Shown: in pieces, positions 24,001 through 33,727 of the stretch | Layout: the number at the start of each line of letters is the position of its first letter | Position numbering within the stretch: position 1 is the first letter of the stretch | Origin: Pantoea allii | GTDB taxonomy: Bacteria > Pseudomonadota > Gammaproteobacteria > Enterobacterales > Enterobacteriaceae | DNA length: 64,000 nucleotides | Direction: 5' to 3' | Assembly: GCF_002307475.1 (NCBI RefSeq) | Contig: NZ_NTMH01000040.1 | Location: 310,001-374,000, forward strand | Translations under genes and position numbers: made by a program | Notes under the pieces: model-generated | Database searches by the model: none | The model's input: only the letters and a program-made list of their open reading frames with translations | What the model was told of the DNA's origin: nothing

Positions 24001-24285
24001 ATGTTCTTCCTGATGACGCTTGCGCTCCGTCTGGGGCGCACGCTGCACGAACTCAAGACTTCACTGACGGCTTCAGAACTCAGAATGTGGATCGAGTTTG
24101 ACCGCATCAGCCCGATTGGTGACAGGCGCGGCGACATTCAGGCGGCGCAGGTTGCTGCTGCCACGCTTAACGCTCAGGGCGGCAAGTTCAGCATTGACGA
24201 TCTCCTGCTCAGGTGGGGCCACAGCGATCAGCAGCAGGAAGAATCTGACGGGCTGGAAAACTTTCTCGGCGAACTCTGTGCGTAA
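24001..24285 (+). CDS. Tail assembly chaperone frameshift extension (gpT-like)
   Basis: 94 aa counted from the first ATG, but the frame is open upstream into the G-like gene and no Shine-Dalgarno precedes the ATG. FFLMTLALRLGRTLHELKTS, then ELRMWIEFDRISPIGDRR, is the usual T-domain of lambda-like chaperones. It should be expressed as the C-terminal extension after -1 frameshifting and binds the tape measure. Confidence 0.8.
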   Translation: MFFLMTLALRLGRTLHELKTSLTASELRMWIEFDRISPIGDRRGDIQAAQVAAATLNAQGGKFSIDDLLLRWGHSDQQQEESDGLENFLGELCA

Positions 24286-24305
24286 CCGGACATAAAGGGT
24301 AAAAA

Positions 24306-27300
24306 ATGGCTACGCTCCGCGAACTCATTATCAAAATTTCTGCAAACTCATCCTCGTTTCAGTCTGAGATTTCGCGCGCTTCACGTATGGGTGCCGATTA
24401 TTACAAGACGATGGAGCAGGGAGGGCGCAGGGCAGCGGCGTCCTCGCGTGAATCACAGCGGGCGCTGACAGAACTTAATTCACAGCTTGCCTCAGTGCGG
24501 GCCACTGCTACCGGCATGGCGGGTGCTTTTGCCGGTGCATTTGCAACCGGCCAGCTTATCCATTATGCCGATACCTGGAATCAGCTCAGCGGTCGCCTTA
24601 AGCTGGCATCTACCTCAACAGAGGATTTTACCAGCGCACAGAAAACGCTGATGGACGTCAGCCAGCGGACAGGTACGTCTTTTGAGGCCAACGCCAACCT
24701 TTACAGCCGTATCGCGTCATCACTGCGTGATGCGGGGTATGCGTCACAGGACGTTGCGAAAGTAACCGAAACCGTAGCGACCTCGCTTAAGCTTTCCGGT
24801 GCCAGTACGGAAGAAGCCAGTTCTGTTATTACACAGCTCAGTCAGGCGCTGGGCTCCGGCGTCCTGCGCGGTGAAGAATTTAATGCCATCATGGAAAACG
24901 GCGGCAGGCTGGCAAAGTTGCTGGCTACCGGTCTGAACACCACGATTGGCGGTCTGCGCAACATGGCGAACAACGGTCAGTTGACGACCGACAAGCTTAT
25001 TCCGATCCTGACCAATGTCGAACTGCTGCGCAAAGAGTTTGACACGCTGCCTGCTTCCGTAAGCGGCTCCGCTCAGAAAGTGGAAAACGCCTTTATGGCG
25101 TGGGTGGGCGGCACCAACGAGGCAACCGGCGCATCAGCCGCGCTGGCCCGCACCCTTGACGGTCTTGCGGGCAACATCAATAACGTGGCAACCGCCGCTG
25201 GCGTGCTGGTTGCCGTAGGCGTTGCCCGCTATTTTGGTGGGATGACTGCCGGCGTTGCCAGTGCTACCGCCGCGCTGCTTGAAAACCGCAGAAACCAGAT
25301 AGCGCTTGCCGATGCCCAGGCGGTTGCCGCCGTGCAGGCACAGCGTAAGGCGCTGGCGAATGCCGAAGCAGCCCGCTCTGATTTTAATCTGGCGCTGGCC
25401 GAAGCTAACGTGGCCAAAAACACCAACGCCTCCGCACTCGCCACGCAGAACCTGACCGAAAAGCGCAGTGCGATGATTGCGGCCAACGCGAAACTGGTGC
25501 TGTCAAACCGTGCCGTCACCACGTCACAGGAATCGCTTAACGCCGCCACATCGGCAGTGGGGCTGATGAAAACGGCGGGTGCTGGTCTGCTGTCGCTGGT
25601 TGGCGGCATTCCGGGGCTGGTGCTGCTCGGTGCCGGTGCCTGGTACACGATGTATCAGAATCAGGAGCAGGCCAGAAAGTCCGCGCAGGAATACGGCAGC
25701 ACGATTGATGAGGTCAGAAAAAAGGCACAGTCGCTGGCGCTGCCACAGGTCGATGAAAACCGGGGCAAAACCATTGAGGCGCTGAACGAACAAAACCGCC
25801 TGATTGACGAGCAGAAGGCCAAAGTTGCCGAAGTTAAGCAGCAGATGGCCGACCTCAGCAGCGCACGGGGCAGTACCGGACTCAGCAGCGAAAATGAGGC
25901 CAACATAACCCGTGCAATGGCGATCCTCACGGGCAATCTCAGGGTAGAGGAGGAGCGGCTTTATCAGCTTCGCGGCCGCTCTGCTGACATTCAGCAGGCG
26001 CTGGAGGCGATTGAGCGCCGCCGTAATGATCTGATACGCGAACAGGCATGGCGGCAGAATGCCGCTTACCAGTCGCTGGTGAGCATGAACGGCGAAAACA
26101 CCGAGTTTAACCGTCTGCTTTCGCTGGGTAACCAGCTTCTGGCCTCACGTAATGGCCTGGTCAGGTCACCAATGGCTGTGCCACAGGCGGCAGTGAGTGC
26201 GCCGGATCAGCAGACACTTCAGCAGAAGCAACAGGCCGCTGAGCTGGCCGGATTAACTGGCCTGGCGAAAGTCAGGAAACAGGCTCAGTTTGACCTGGAA
26301 AAAATGGGACGTACTGGCGTTGAAAATGCTAAGTACTCCATGCAGTACGTCAAGGCGCTGGAGGATGAGTACAACAATACGCAGAAAGTTTCAGAAGCCA
26401 AAAAATCTGACACTTCCGCGACCAACGCAAAAAACAAGGCAGAGCGTGAAGCGGCCACAACCGCTGAACAGTACAGCCGGAAAATTGCCGATCTGAGCGT
26501 AGCCATTGAGGTGCAGAAGGTCAGGGCAACACAGGGTGAAAAAGCCTCAGAGCTTTATGCTGCTTCTCATCAGGCAGGCACCAAATGGACAGAAGAGCAG
26601 CGTAAAAGCATCCGTGACAATGCGACAGAGCTTGAGCGCTGGACGCAGAAGGCCGATGCAAACGTTAAAAAGCAGAATGAGCAGGCTGAAGCGTTAAAGG
26701 ATTTAACGCAGGCCGCCAGAAAGCTTCGTGACGAATCGACGCTGACGACTGAAACCCGCGGGCTGAGCGATCGTCAACGTTCCCGTTTTGATGAAACCCA
26801 GCAGATTAACCGGTTTTTCGACAAGACCGACAAAGGGACACAGGCGGTTGCCGCTCAGAAAGCCGCACTGGATGAGCTGGACGCCAAATATAAAGCCATC
26901 GCGGCGGCTGATGCAGACTGGCGCTCAGGTATCAGTAAAGGTTACGAAAACTGGCTTGAGAGCGTCAGTAATGTGGCCGGCACAGTTTCCCAGGGCATTA
27001 CCAGTACCATGAGCAGTGCGCTTGATAACATGTCTTCCATGCTGGTTGGCAGTAAAGCCGACTGGAAGTCGTGGGGCCTGTCTGTGCTTCAGATGATATC
27101 GAAGGTCGCGCTTCAGATTGCGATTGTCAATGCAGTCGGCAGCAGCGGTTCGTCACTGGGCAGTATTCTGGGCTCGGTGGCGGGAAGCTTCGGCGGCGTG
27201 GCGGCTGGCTCAGCAGGGGCAGCATCTACCGGGGCCATGGGGCTTGCAACCAGCTATACCGGCTATGACGGTGGCGGATTTACCGGATGGGGTGGAAAAC

Positions 27301-27650
27301 ATGAGCCTGCTGGCGTGGTGCATAAAGGCGAGTTCGTGTTTACCAAAGAAGCCACTGAACGCATTGGCGTTTCCAACCTTTACTCCATGATGAAAGGCTA
27401 CGCCGATGGCGGCGTGGTGGGTAATGGCACACCTGCATTCTCATCAGGCGTTGATCGCGCTGGCAGTAATGGCGGCGGTATTGTTGTAAATGCATCGGTG
27501 AGTGTCGTCCAGGGCGAGTCTTCGGGTGATGCATCAGCCAGCGGTACCCTGAGTGCGGCGAAACAGCTTAAAGGCATCGTTGAAACCACGCTGACTGAAC
27601 GGATTAAAAAGGAAATATCACCGGGTGGTCTGCTCTACAGGCCCGCTTAA
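24306..27650 (+). CDS. Tape measure protein
   Basis: 1114 aa. N-terminal tape-measure domain (ISANSSSFQSEISRASRM, then ALGSGVLRGEEFNAIMENGG), a central alanine-rich helical region with hydrophobic stretches (LLSLVGGIPGLVLLGAGAWY), long coiled-coil stretches and a C-terminal lambda-type region (DGGGFTGWGGKHEPAGVVHK followed by GEFVFTKEAT). Its length predicts a tail somewhat longer than that of lambda (lambda H is 853 aa) at about 1.5 angstrom per residue. Confidence 0.95.
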   Translation: MATLRELIIKISANSSSFQSEISRASRMGADYYKTMEQGGRRAAASSRESQRALTELNSQLASVRATATGMAGAFAGAFATGQLIHYADTWNQLSGRLKLASTSTEDFTSAQKTLMDVSQRTGTSFEANANLYSRIASSLRDAGYASQDVAKVTETVATSLKLSGASTEEASSVITQLSQALGSGVLRGEEFNAIMENGGRLAKLLATGLNTTIGGLRNMANNGQLTTDKLIPILTNVELLRKEFDTLPASVSGSAQKVENAFMAWVGGTNEATGASAALARTLDGLAGNINNVATAAGVLVAVGVARYFGGMTAGVASATAALLENRRNQIALADAQAVAAVQAQRKALANAEAARSDFNLALAEANVAKNTNASALATQNLTEKRSAMIAANAKLVLSNRAVTTSQESLNAATSAVGLMKTAGAGLLSLVGGIPGLVLLGAGAWYTMYQNQEQARKSAQEYGSTIDEVRKKAQSLALPQVDENRGKTIEALNEQNRLIDEQKAKVAEVKQQMADLSSARGSTGLSSENEANITRAMAILTGNLRVEEERLYQLRGRSADIQQALEAIERRRNDLIREQAWRQNAAYQSLVSMNGENTEFNRLLSLGNQLLASRNGLVRSPMAVPQAAVSAPDQQTLQQKQQAAELAGLTGLAKVRKQAQFDLEKMGRTGVENAKYSMQYVKALEDEYNNTQKVSEAKKSDTSATNAKNKAEREAATTAEQYSRKIADLSVAIEVQKVRATQGEKASELYAASHQAGTKWTEEQRKSIRDNATELERWTQKADANVKKQNEQAEALKDLTQAARKLRDESTLTTETRGLSDRQRSRFDETQQINRFFDKTDKGTQAVAAQKAALDELDAKYKAIAAADADWRSGISKGYENWLESVSNVAGTVSQGITSTMSSALDNMSSMLVGSKADWKSWGLSVLQMISKVALQIAIVNAVGSSGSSLGSILGSVAGSFGGVAAGSAGAASTGAMGLATSYTGYDGGGFTGWGGKHEPAGVVHKGEFVFTKEATERIGVSNLYSMMKGYADGGVVGNGTPAFSSGVDRAGSNGGGIVVNASVSVVQGESSGDASASGTLSAAKQLKGIVETTLTERIKKEISPGGLLYRPA

Positions 27651-27659
27651 GGGGAATTT

Positions 27660-28001
27660 ATGGCTACAGACACATTTACCTGGTGCGCACGGGTAGAAGC
27701 CAGTGAGCAGGTTGCAGTCTCAGTCATACAGGCGCAGTTCGGAGACGGCTACAAACAGGTGGCAGGCCGGGGGATTAACGATCAGTCAGAATCATGGTCG
27801 CTGACGTGTAACGGTAACAAAACAGCTATGGCAGAGGTTCGCACTTTTCTACGCAGCCACGTTACAGCGTCATTCTGGTGGACTAACCCCTGGGGAGAGA
27901 AAAACCTTTATCGCGTTAAGGCTGACTCCATCAATCCAAAATTTGTTAACGGCAGCTTTGCGGAGATCGCCTTCACGTTTGAGCAGGCTTTCGCGCCGTG
28001 A
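27660..28001 (+). CDS. Minor tail protein, lambda gpM-like
   Basis: 113 aa. VIQAQFGDGYKQVAGRGIND and ASFWWTNPWGEKNLYRV match the Phage_min_tail (gpM) family, part of the tail tip distal ring. It follows the tape measure gene by 9 bp. Confidence 0.88.
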   Translation: MATDTFTWCARVEASEQVAVSVIQAQFGDGYKQVAGRGINDQSESWSLTCNGNKTAMAEVRTFLRSHVTASFWWTNPWGEKNLYRVKADSINPKFVNGSFAEIAFTFEQAFAP

Positions 28002-28017
28002 CATGTCACGCATCAAC

Positions 28018-28041
28018 AGGACGCTCCGGCGTCCTTTTTTT
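28018..28041 (+). terminator. Terminator-like hairpin between M-like and L-like genes
   Basis: AGGACGC, loop TCCG, GCGTCCT, T7, then TATGGGTGAAA leading into the next start. The same tail plus start context recurs at 30137. Confidence 0.65.
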
Positions 28042-28052
28042 ATGGGTGAAAA

Positions 28053-28790
28053 ATGAGCTTTAATCAGGATATTCAGACGCTGGAGCCGGGAAGCCTGGTG
28101 CATCTGATAGAAATTGACGGTACGGCCTTCGGGCTAGATACCGTTCTCCGCTTCCATGCCTACAACATCTCAGCCGAGGGCTGGAAATCTTTTGCTACGG
28201 AAAACCTGCCCTCCATCATCTGGCAGGGCAACGAGTACGATCCACACCCTTACGAGCTGACCGGGCTTGAAATGACCAGCTCCGGTTCTCAGCCCACGCC
28301 AAAACTTTCTGTCGGCAACGTGGGTAACTACGTCACTGCGCTTTGCCTTCAGTTCGACGATATGGTTAAGGCAAAGGTAAAAATTCACACAACGATGGTG
28401 AAATACCTTGATGCGGCCAACTGGACAGAGGGCAACGCCAACGCCAATCCACAGGAAGAGCGGCTTCAGGTTTTCTACATCAATTCCAAGACCGCCGAAA
28501 ACCGCAATCAGGTCGATTTTGAGCTCTGTTCTCCATTTGACATTCAGAGCCTGCAGCTACCTTCGCGTCAGATTACGCCTGTCTGCACCTGGTGTATGCG
28601 TGGCTGGTACCGTACCGGAACCGGCTGTGACTATGCAGGCACCCGTTATTTCGGCAAAGACGGTTCGGCAACATCAGACCCGTCAAAGGACGTTTGCGGT
28701 GGTCGCCTGGCTGACTGCAAGGCGCGTTTTGGTGACAGTGAACCGCTGCCATTCGGCGGCTTCCCCGCTGCTAACCTTCAGGGGAAATAG
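28053..28790 (+). CDS. Minor tail protein, lambda gpL-like Fe-S protein
   Basis: 245 aa. N-terminal tail-hub fold, then a C-terminal cysteine-rich domain: Cys178, 181, 192, 215 and 222. The last three keep the 23- and 7-residue spacings of the lambda gpL residues that bind a [4Fe-4S] cluster. It is a tail-tip hub component. Confidence 0.9.
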   Translation: MSFNQDIQTLEPGSLVHLIEIDGTAFGLDTVLRFHAYNISAEGWKSFATENLPSIIWQGNEYDPHPYELTGLEMTSSGSQPTPKLSVGNVGNYVTALCLQFDDMVKAKVKIHTTMVKYLDAANWTEGNANANPQEERLQVFYINSKTAENRNQVDFELCSPFDIQSLQLPSRQITPVCTWCMRGWYRTGTGCDYAGTRYFGKDGSATSDPSKDVCGGRLADCKARFGDSEPLPFGGFPAANLQGK

Positions 28791-28792
28791 CG

Positions 28793-29512
28793 ATGCGCGA
28801 AAAAATCATGGCGGCAATTACCGAGCATGTGGCCGCTGAATATCCGAAAGAAGCCTGCGGGCTGGTGGTTCAGTCAGGCAGGGCGCAGAGATACATCCCC
28901 TGCAAAAATATTTCAGATAATCCAACCGAGCATTTTGCAATCTCTCCAGAGGAAAAACGCCAGGCTGAGCAGCAGGGTTCAGTTCTGATGGTTATTCACT
29001 CTCACCCGGATGTGCCTCAGCTTATCCCGTCTGAACGTGACCGTGTGCAGTGTGATTACTCCGGCGTGGAGTGGGGGATCATGTCGTGGCCGGACGGCGA
29101 TTTCTGCACCATCAGCCCGCGGGGGGAACGTGAGCTGGTCGGGCGTCAGTGGGTGCTGGGCTTTGCTGACTGCTGGACGCTCATCATGGATTACTACCGT
29201 CAGGAACACGGCATCACGCTGAATAACTGGTCGGTGGATTATGAATGGTGGCTGAACGGCAAAGAAAACCGTTATGACGATAACTGGCAGGCTGAGGGCT
29301 TTATCGAGGTGCCACTTCAGGACATGCGCGAAGGCGACATGATCATGATGCGCATTCAGTCGCCCGTCACCAACCACGCGGCAATATATCTGGGTAACAA
29401 CCTCATTCTTCATCATAACTCGGGCAATTTATCCACGCGCGTTCCCTATGGCGATTACTGGCGTAACCGCACCGTGCGTGTCGTGCGCCGAAAGGAGCTG
29501 GCTGATGCTTAA
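28793..29512 (+). CDS. Tail tip peptidase, lambda gpK-like (JAMM plus NlpC/P60)
   Basis: 239 aa. The N-terminal JAMM metalloprotease motif is H69-x-H71-P with S80-x-x-D83 and an upstream E20. The C-terminal NlpC/P60 domain has Cys127 (GFADCW) and His195 (NHAAIY). It likely cuts peptidoglycan stems during DNA entry or processes tail proteins. The end overlaps the I-like gene by 8 bp. Confidence 0.92.
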   Translation: MREKIMAAITEHVAAEYPKEACGLVVQSGRAQRYIPCKNISDNPTEHFAISPEEKRQAEQQGSVLMVIHSHPDVPQLIPSERDRVQCDYSGVEWGIMSWPDGDFCTISPRGERELVGRQWVLGFADCWTLIMDYYRQEHGITLNNWSVDYEWWLNGKENRYDDNWQAEGFIEVPLQDMREGDMIMMRIQSPVTNHAAIYLGNNLILHHNSGNLSTRVPYGDYWRNRTVRVVRRKELADA

Positions 29513-30119
29513 AACGATGCGTTTAAAAGGGATCATGGCAAAAAAGTTTGGGCCGGTTCACCGTTTCCACGTTGCAGACCTGCGCGAACTTATCCGCGCT
29601 ATGTGTTCACAGGTGCCGGGCTTCAAAAAGTACGTATCTAACGCGCATCTTAACGGTGTCCGTTTTGCTTTTTTCAGTGGCAGAGACAATATCTCGCTAC
29701 AGGAGTTTGATATGTGCTCAGCGTCTGCTGAGTTTGAGATGGAACCCATTATTGAAGGCTCCAAGCGCGGGGGCATGCTTCAGGTCGTTATCGGCGCTGT
29801 TGCGCTCGTTGCTGCTTATTTCACGGCAGGCGCATCACTGGCGGCCTTTGGACTGAGCGCCGCAGCGGCAACCGGTGTGACCACGGCATTAACCGGGCTG
29901 GGTATCAGTATGTTGCTGGGCGGCGTGGTGCAGATGCTGACCCCGCAGCCGAAGTACAACGTAGGCGCATCGTCCAGCACCGATAACAAACCCAACTATG
30001 CCTTTGGCGCACCGGTCAACACCGTTGCAATGGGTTATCCGGTGCCGGTGCTTTACGGCCAGCGGGAAATTGGCGGTGCGATCATCAGCGCGGGCAGTTT
30101 TACCAGCGATCAGCAGTAA
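29505..30119 (+). CDS. Tail assembly protein, lambda gpI-like
   Basis: 204 aa. N-terminal ubiquitin-like region (FHVADLRELIRAMCSQVPGF), a central hydrophobic Ala/Gly segment (about 97-150) and a C-terminal VNTVAMGYPVPVLYGQREIG motif, as in lambda gpI. It is needed for assembly of the J-containing tip. The start at 29505 overlaps the K-like gene. Confidence 0.9.
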   Translation: MLKTMRLKGIMAKKFGPVHRFHVADLRELIRAMCSQVPGFKKYVSNAHLNGVRFAFFSGRDNISLQEFDMCSASAEFEMEPIIEGSKRGGMLQVVIGAVALVAAYFTAGASLAAFGLSAAAATGVTTALTGLGISMLLGGVVQMLTPQPKYNVGASSSTDNKPNYAFGAPVNTVAMGYPVPVLYGQREIGGAIISAGSFTSDQQ

Positions 30120-30136
30120 AATTCAGAATCAGACAG

Positions 30137-30159
30137 GCCACCTCCGGGTGGCTTTTTTT
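30137..30159 (+). terminator. Terminator-like hairpin between I-like and J-like genes
   Basis: GCCACC, loop TCCG, GGTGGC, T7, then TATGGGTGAAA before the J-like ATG. Confidence 0.65.
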
Positions 30160-30170
30160 ATGGGTGAAAT

Positions 30171-33100
30171 ATGCGGCTTCTTGACGGCGAAATCATATAC
30201 CAGGGTAACAAGGGCGGTGGCGGCGGTGAAGCGCACACGCCCGTTGAGCAGCCAGACGACCTGCTTTCCGTCGCCAAATTAAAACTGCTGGTTGCAATCT
30301 CTGAAGGCGAAATTCAGGGAGACTTAACGGCGCAGCAGATTTACCTGAACGACACGCAGCTTGCCAATGATGACGGCACCTATAATTTCACTGGCGTGGT
30401 GTGGGACTGGAGGAAGGGCACGCAGGACCAGACCTACATTCCGGGCATGCCGGAAGTGGATAACGAGCTGTCCGTTGGCGTGACCGTCACACAGTCTGTG
30501 CCCTGGACGCGCCAGTATACCAACCTGTCGCTGGATGCCGTGCGCATCAAACTCAGCCTTCCCTTGCAGTATCAGTACAAAGACAACGGCGACATGGTCG
30601 GCACGGTGACGCAGTATGCAATCGACCTGTCAACCGATGGCGGGTCATGGGTGCAGGTTGTGGATGGTCGTTTCAGCGGCAAAACCACATCGGAATACCA
30701 GCGCGATCACCGCATCACCCTCCCGCGTGCAACAAGCGGCTGGTCGGTGCGCGTGCGCCGTATCACTGCAGATTCGAATTCCTCAAAGCTCATTAACGCT
30801 TTCAAAGTTTTTTCGTTCGCAGAGGTCATCGACAGCAAGCTGCGCTATCCCAATACTGCCCTGCTTTATATTGAAGTTAATGCGCAGCAGTTCAACGGTC
30901 AGGCCCCAAAAGTAACCTGCAAGCCCAAAGGCAAGCTGGTGCGCGTTCCGACCACGTATGACCCTGTAAGCCGCACTTACAGCGGTAGCTGGTCTGGTGA
31001 TTTTAAATACGCTTATACCAACAATCCTGCATGGATTTTCTACGACCTGGTGCTGGATAAAATTTACGGCATGGGTAACCGCGTTGATGCGTCCATGATT
31101 GATAAGTGGGAGCTTTACAGCATTGCGCAGTACTGCGATGAGCCGGTTTCAAACGGCGCAGGAGGCACAGAACCGCGCTTTACCTGTAATGTATTCATCC
31201 AGAGCCAGCAGGACGCCTACACCGTTCTGAAGGATATTGCTGCCATTTTTCGTGGCATTACCTTCTGGGGAAATAACCAGATATTCATTAACGCAGACGT
31301 GCCGCAGGTGGACTCAAACGGCAACGTTGATGTGGATTTTGTCTATCACGCCGCAAACGTCATTGACGGCATGTTCAGCTACGCCGGAGGCAGTTACAAG
31401 AACCGCTATTCATCCTGTCAGGTTAGCTGGTCAGACCCGGTCAACCATTATTCCGATACGGTTGAGGGTGTTTACGATTCAGAGCTGGTGCAGCGCTATG
31501 ACGTCCGGGAGATGAGCCTGACGGCGATTGGCTGTACGTCACAGAGTGAAGCGCACCGCCGTGGCCGCTGGGCTATTCTGTCGAACGCCAAAGACGGCAC
31601 GGTATCCTTCGGCGTTGGCCTGGACGGTTATATTCCGGTTCCGGCTGAAATAATCGGCGTTGCTGATCCGTTCCGAAGCGGCAGGCAAAACGGCGGGCGG
31701 CTGAGTTCGGTTAACGGGCGTAGCTTCGGACTTGACCGCGCCATTGACTACGCCGCCGGCGACAGGCTTGTGGCGAATCTGCCAGACGGAACGGCACAGA
31801 CACGCACAATATCTGCCGTCAGTGATGATAAAAAAACAGTAACGGTTGCTACGGCGTTCAGAACCCAGCCTGTTGCCGGTGCAGTCTGGGCGATAGACAG
31901 TGACAATCTGGCTATCCAGTATTTCCGCGTCACTTCTATCTCCAGCAATGACGATGGCACGTTTACTGTCGCGGGCGTCCAGCACGACCCGAACAAGTAC
32001 CGCTATATTGATGATGGCGTTCGAATTGAGCCAGCGCCGATCACCGTCACCCCCATAAATGTTCTCAAGGCTCCGGCTAATATCAAACTGGCAGAGGTCA
32101 GCTACGTTGAGCAGGGGCTGTCTGTTGCCTCCATGCAGGCCACATGGGACAGGGTAGAGGGTGCAATCAGCTACGTGGCTCAGTGGCGCAAGGACAAGGG
32201 CGACTGGGTTAACGTCAGCCAGACCAGCGCACAGAGCTTCAGCATCCGGGGCGTTTACAGCGGTGTTTATGACGTGCGTGTCAGGGCGGTGAATGCCGCT
32301 GAGGTCTCTTCACCCTGGGGATTTTCCGACAGCACGACAATCACGGGCAAGGCGGGCAAACCGGGAACGCCGGTTAACCTGATGGCCACAGACAATGTGG
32401 TATGGGCTATTGATGTCACATGGGGCTTTCCTGATGGCTCAGGCGACACGGCTTACACCGAGATTCAGGTTGCCACAACCGCTGATGGACAGAATCCACA
32501 GTTCCTTGCTTATGTACCCTATCCGGGTGTGAGCTATCAGCACGGACCGATGTCTGCTGGCGTTCGTCGCTGGTACCGCGCCCGGTTGGTGGACAAAATC
32601 GGGAATACCGGTGACTGGACAGGTTTTAAAGCGGGTATGTCCAACGTCAACGCTGACGAGCTGATAGGTAGCGTGGTTGAAGAATACCTTCAGTCTGAAG
32701 ACGGCAAGGCGCTGCTGACGCCGCTCATTACCGACCCGAAAGCACTCGCTGAAAGCATTCTCGCCAACTATGACGATGTAGAGCAGCAGTGGGCGAACTA
32801 CGGAGAGAACCGTGCCGGAATCATTGAGGCCAGAAAGGTTGCTGCTGATGCGCAGAGCTCTGTTGCTGATCTGAACACAACCGTTACAGCCGGATTCAAA
32901 TCCACTAATCAGGCAATCGCGGATAATTCAGCAGCCATTCAGCAAAAAATGACCGCATATGCAGATGCTAACGGCGGATCGGCCATTTACACGCTGAAGG
33001 CGGGTATCAGCTATGGGGGCGTGAACTATGACGCGGGTATGTCTGTTGCTGTGACCATCAACGGCTCTCAGGTCAACACGCGTTTTGCAGTCAATGCTAA

Positions 33101-33413
33101 CCAGTTCGTCGTTATCAATGGCAGTGGAAATAACGTGTATTCACCCTTCGTTGTAAAAGACGGTCAGGTGCTTATCAGCCAGGCGTTCATAGGTACTGCA
33201 TGGATAGGAAGGGGGAATATTACTGATGTGCTCCAGTCTGATAATTACGTTCAGAATCAGGTGGGCCTCAGCATCAATTTCAAGACCGGTGTTATTGAAA
33301 ACTATGGATCCGTTTCTGGCGAAGGAAAGTATAAACAGACAAATACCGGAATATCAGTTTTGTCTGCTGATGGTTCGCTGGTTCAGGTTGGGCGTTTAAC
33401 TGGAGAGTTTTGA
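30171..33413 (+). CDS. Host specificity protein, lambda gpJ-like
   Basis: 1080 aa. The N-terminal two-thirds match the conserved tail-tip part of gpJ (SVAKLKLLVAISEGEIQGDL, then VGVTVTQSVPWTRQYTNLSL). Fibronectin-III-like repeats follow at about 640-830. The C-terminal ~200 residues carry a short helical stalk and a variable tip likely to contact the outer-membrane receptor. The stop overlaps the ATG of the next small gene. Confidence 0.93.
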   Translation: MRLLDGEIIYQGNKGGGGGEAHTPVEQPDDLLSVAKLKLLVAISEGEIQGDLTAQQIYLNDTQLANDDGTYNFTGVVWDWRKGTQDQTYIPGMPEVDNELSVGVTVTQSVPWTRQYTNLSLDAVRIKLSLPLQYQYKDNGDMVGTVTQYAIDLSTDGGSWVQVVDGRFSGKTTSEYQRDHRITLPRATSGWSVRVRRITADSNSSKLINAFKVFSFAEVIDSKLRYPNTALLYIEVNAQQFNGQAPKVTCKPKGKLVRVPTTYDPVSRTYSGSWSGDFKYAYTNNPAWIFYDLVLDKIYGMGNRVDASMIDKWELYSIAQYCDEPVSNGAGGTEPRFTCNVFIQSQQDAYTVLKDIAAIFRGITFWGNNQIFINADVPQVDSNGNVDVDFVYHAANVIDGMFSYAGGSYKNRYSSCQVSWSDPVNHYSDTVEGVYDSELVQRYDVREMSLTAIGCTSQSEAHRRGRWAILSNAKDGTVSFGVGLDGYIPVPAEIIGVADPFRSGRQNGGRLSSVNGRSFGLDRAIDYAAGDRLVANLPDGTAQTRTISAVSDDKKTVTVATAFRTQPVAGAVWAIDSDNLAIQYFRVTSISSNDDGTFTVAGVQHDPNKYRYIDDGVRIEPAPITVTPINVLKAPANIKLAEVSYVEQGLSVASMQATWDRVEGAISYVAQWRKDKGDWVNVSQTSAQSFSIRGVYSGVYDVRVRAVNAAEVSSPWGFSDSTTITGKAGKPGTPVNLMATDNVVWAIDVTWGFPDGSGDTAYTEIQVATTADGQNPQFLAYVPYPGVSYQHGPMSAGVRRWYRARLVDKIGNTGDWTGFKAGMSNVNADELIGSVVEEYLQSEDGKALLTPLITDPKALAESILANYDDVEQQWANYGENRAGIIEARKVAADAQSSVADLNTTVTAGFKSTNQAIADNSAAIQQKMTAYADANGGSAIYTLKAGISYGGVNYDAGMSVAVTINGSQVNTRFAVNANQFVVINGSGNNVYSPFVVKDGQVLISQAFIGTAWIGRGNITDVLQSDNYVQNQVGLSINFKTGVIENYGSVSGEGKYKQTNTGISVLSADGSLVQVGRLTGEF

Positions 33414-33724
33414 TGGCTAATTGGGGTTTTGGAACGTGGGATGCTCAGGGCCGAGATACAAATACCGGAATAGTGAGAATTCTGGTAGCCGGGACCCTCG
33501 AAGTGGCAAATGGTCAACAAAGCGGATCATTTTCCTTTCAGGTTCCGGCTGGCTATTATCTTGATTATACCTTTCAGGCTAATATGGGTACTTCGCCCAA
33601 GGGAAGGCGAAGGGTAAGTATCTCAGGCAATAATTTCAGCATCAGTTCCGCAGGCGATTCTGATTACTCAACAGGAACGCTACAGGCCTATGCAGGAACA
33701 TTTCTTTTTTTTGTCAGGAAATAG
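33413..33724 (+). CDS. Small tail-tip associated protein downstream of J
   Basis: 103 aa, beta-rich (NWGFGTWDAQGRDTNTGIV, then SGSFSFQVPAGYYLDYTF). It overlaps the J stop by one base, indicating coupling. Similar small proteins often follow J in enterobacterial siphoviruses; the exact role is unknown. ATG 33413 is preferred to an in-frame TTG at 33410. Confidence 0.65.
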   Translation: MANWGFGTWDAQGRDTNTGIVRILVAGTLEVANGQQSGSFSFQVPAGYYLDYTFQANMGTSPKGRRRVSISGNNFSISSAGDSDYSTGTLQAYAGTFLFFVRK

Positions 33725-33727
33725 AAT

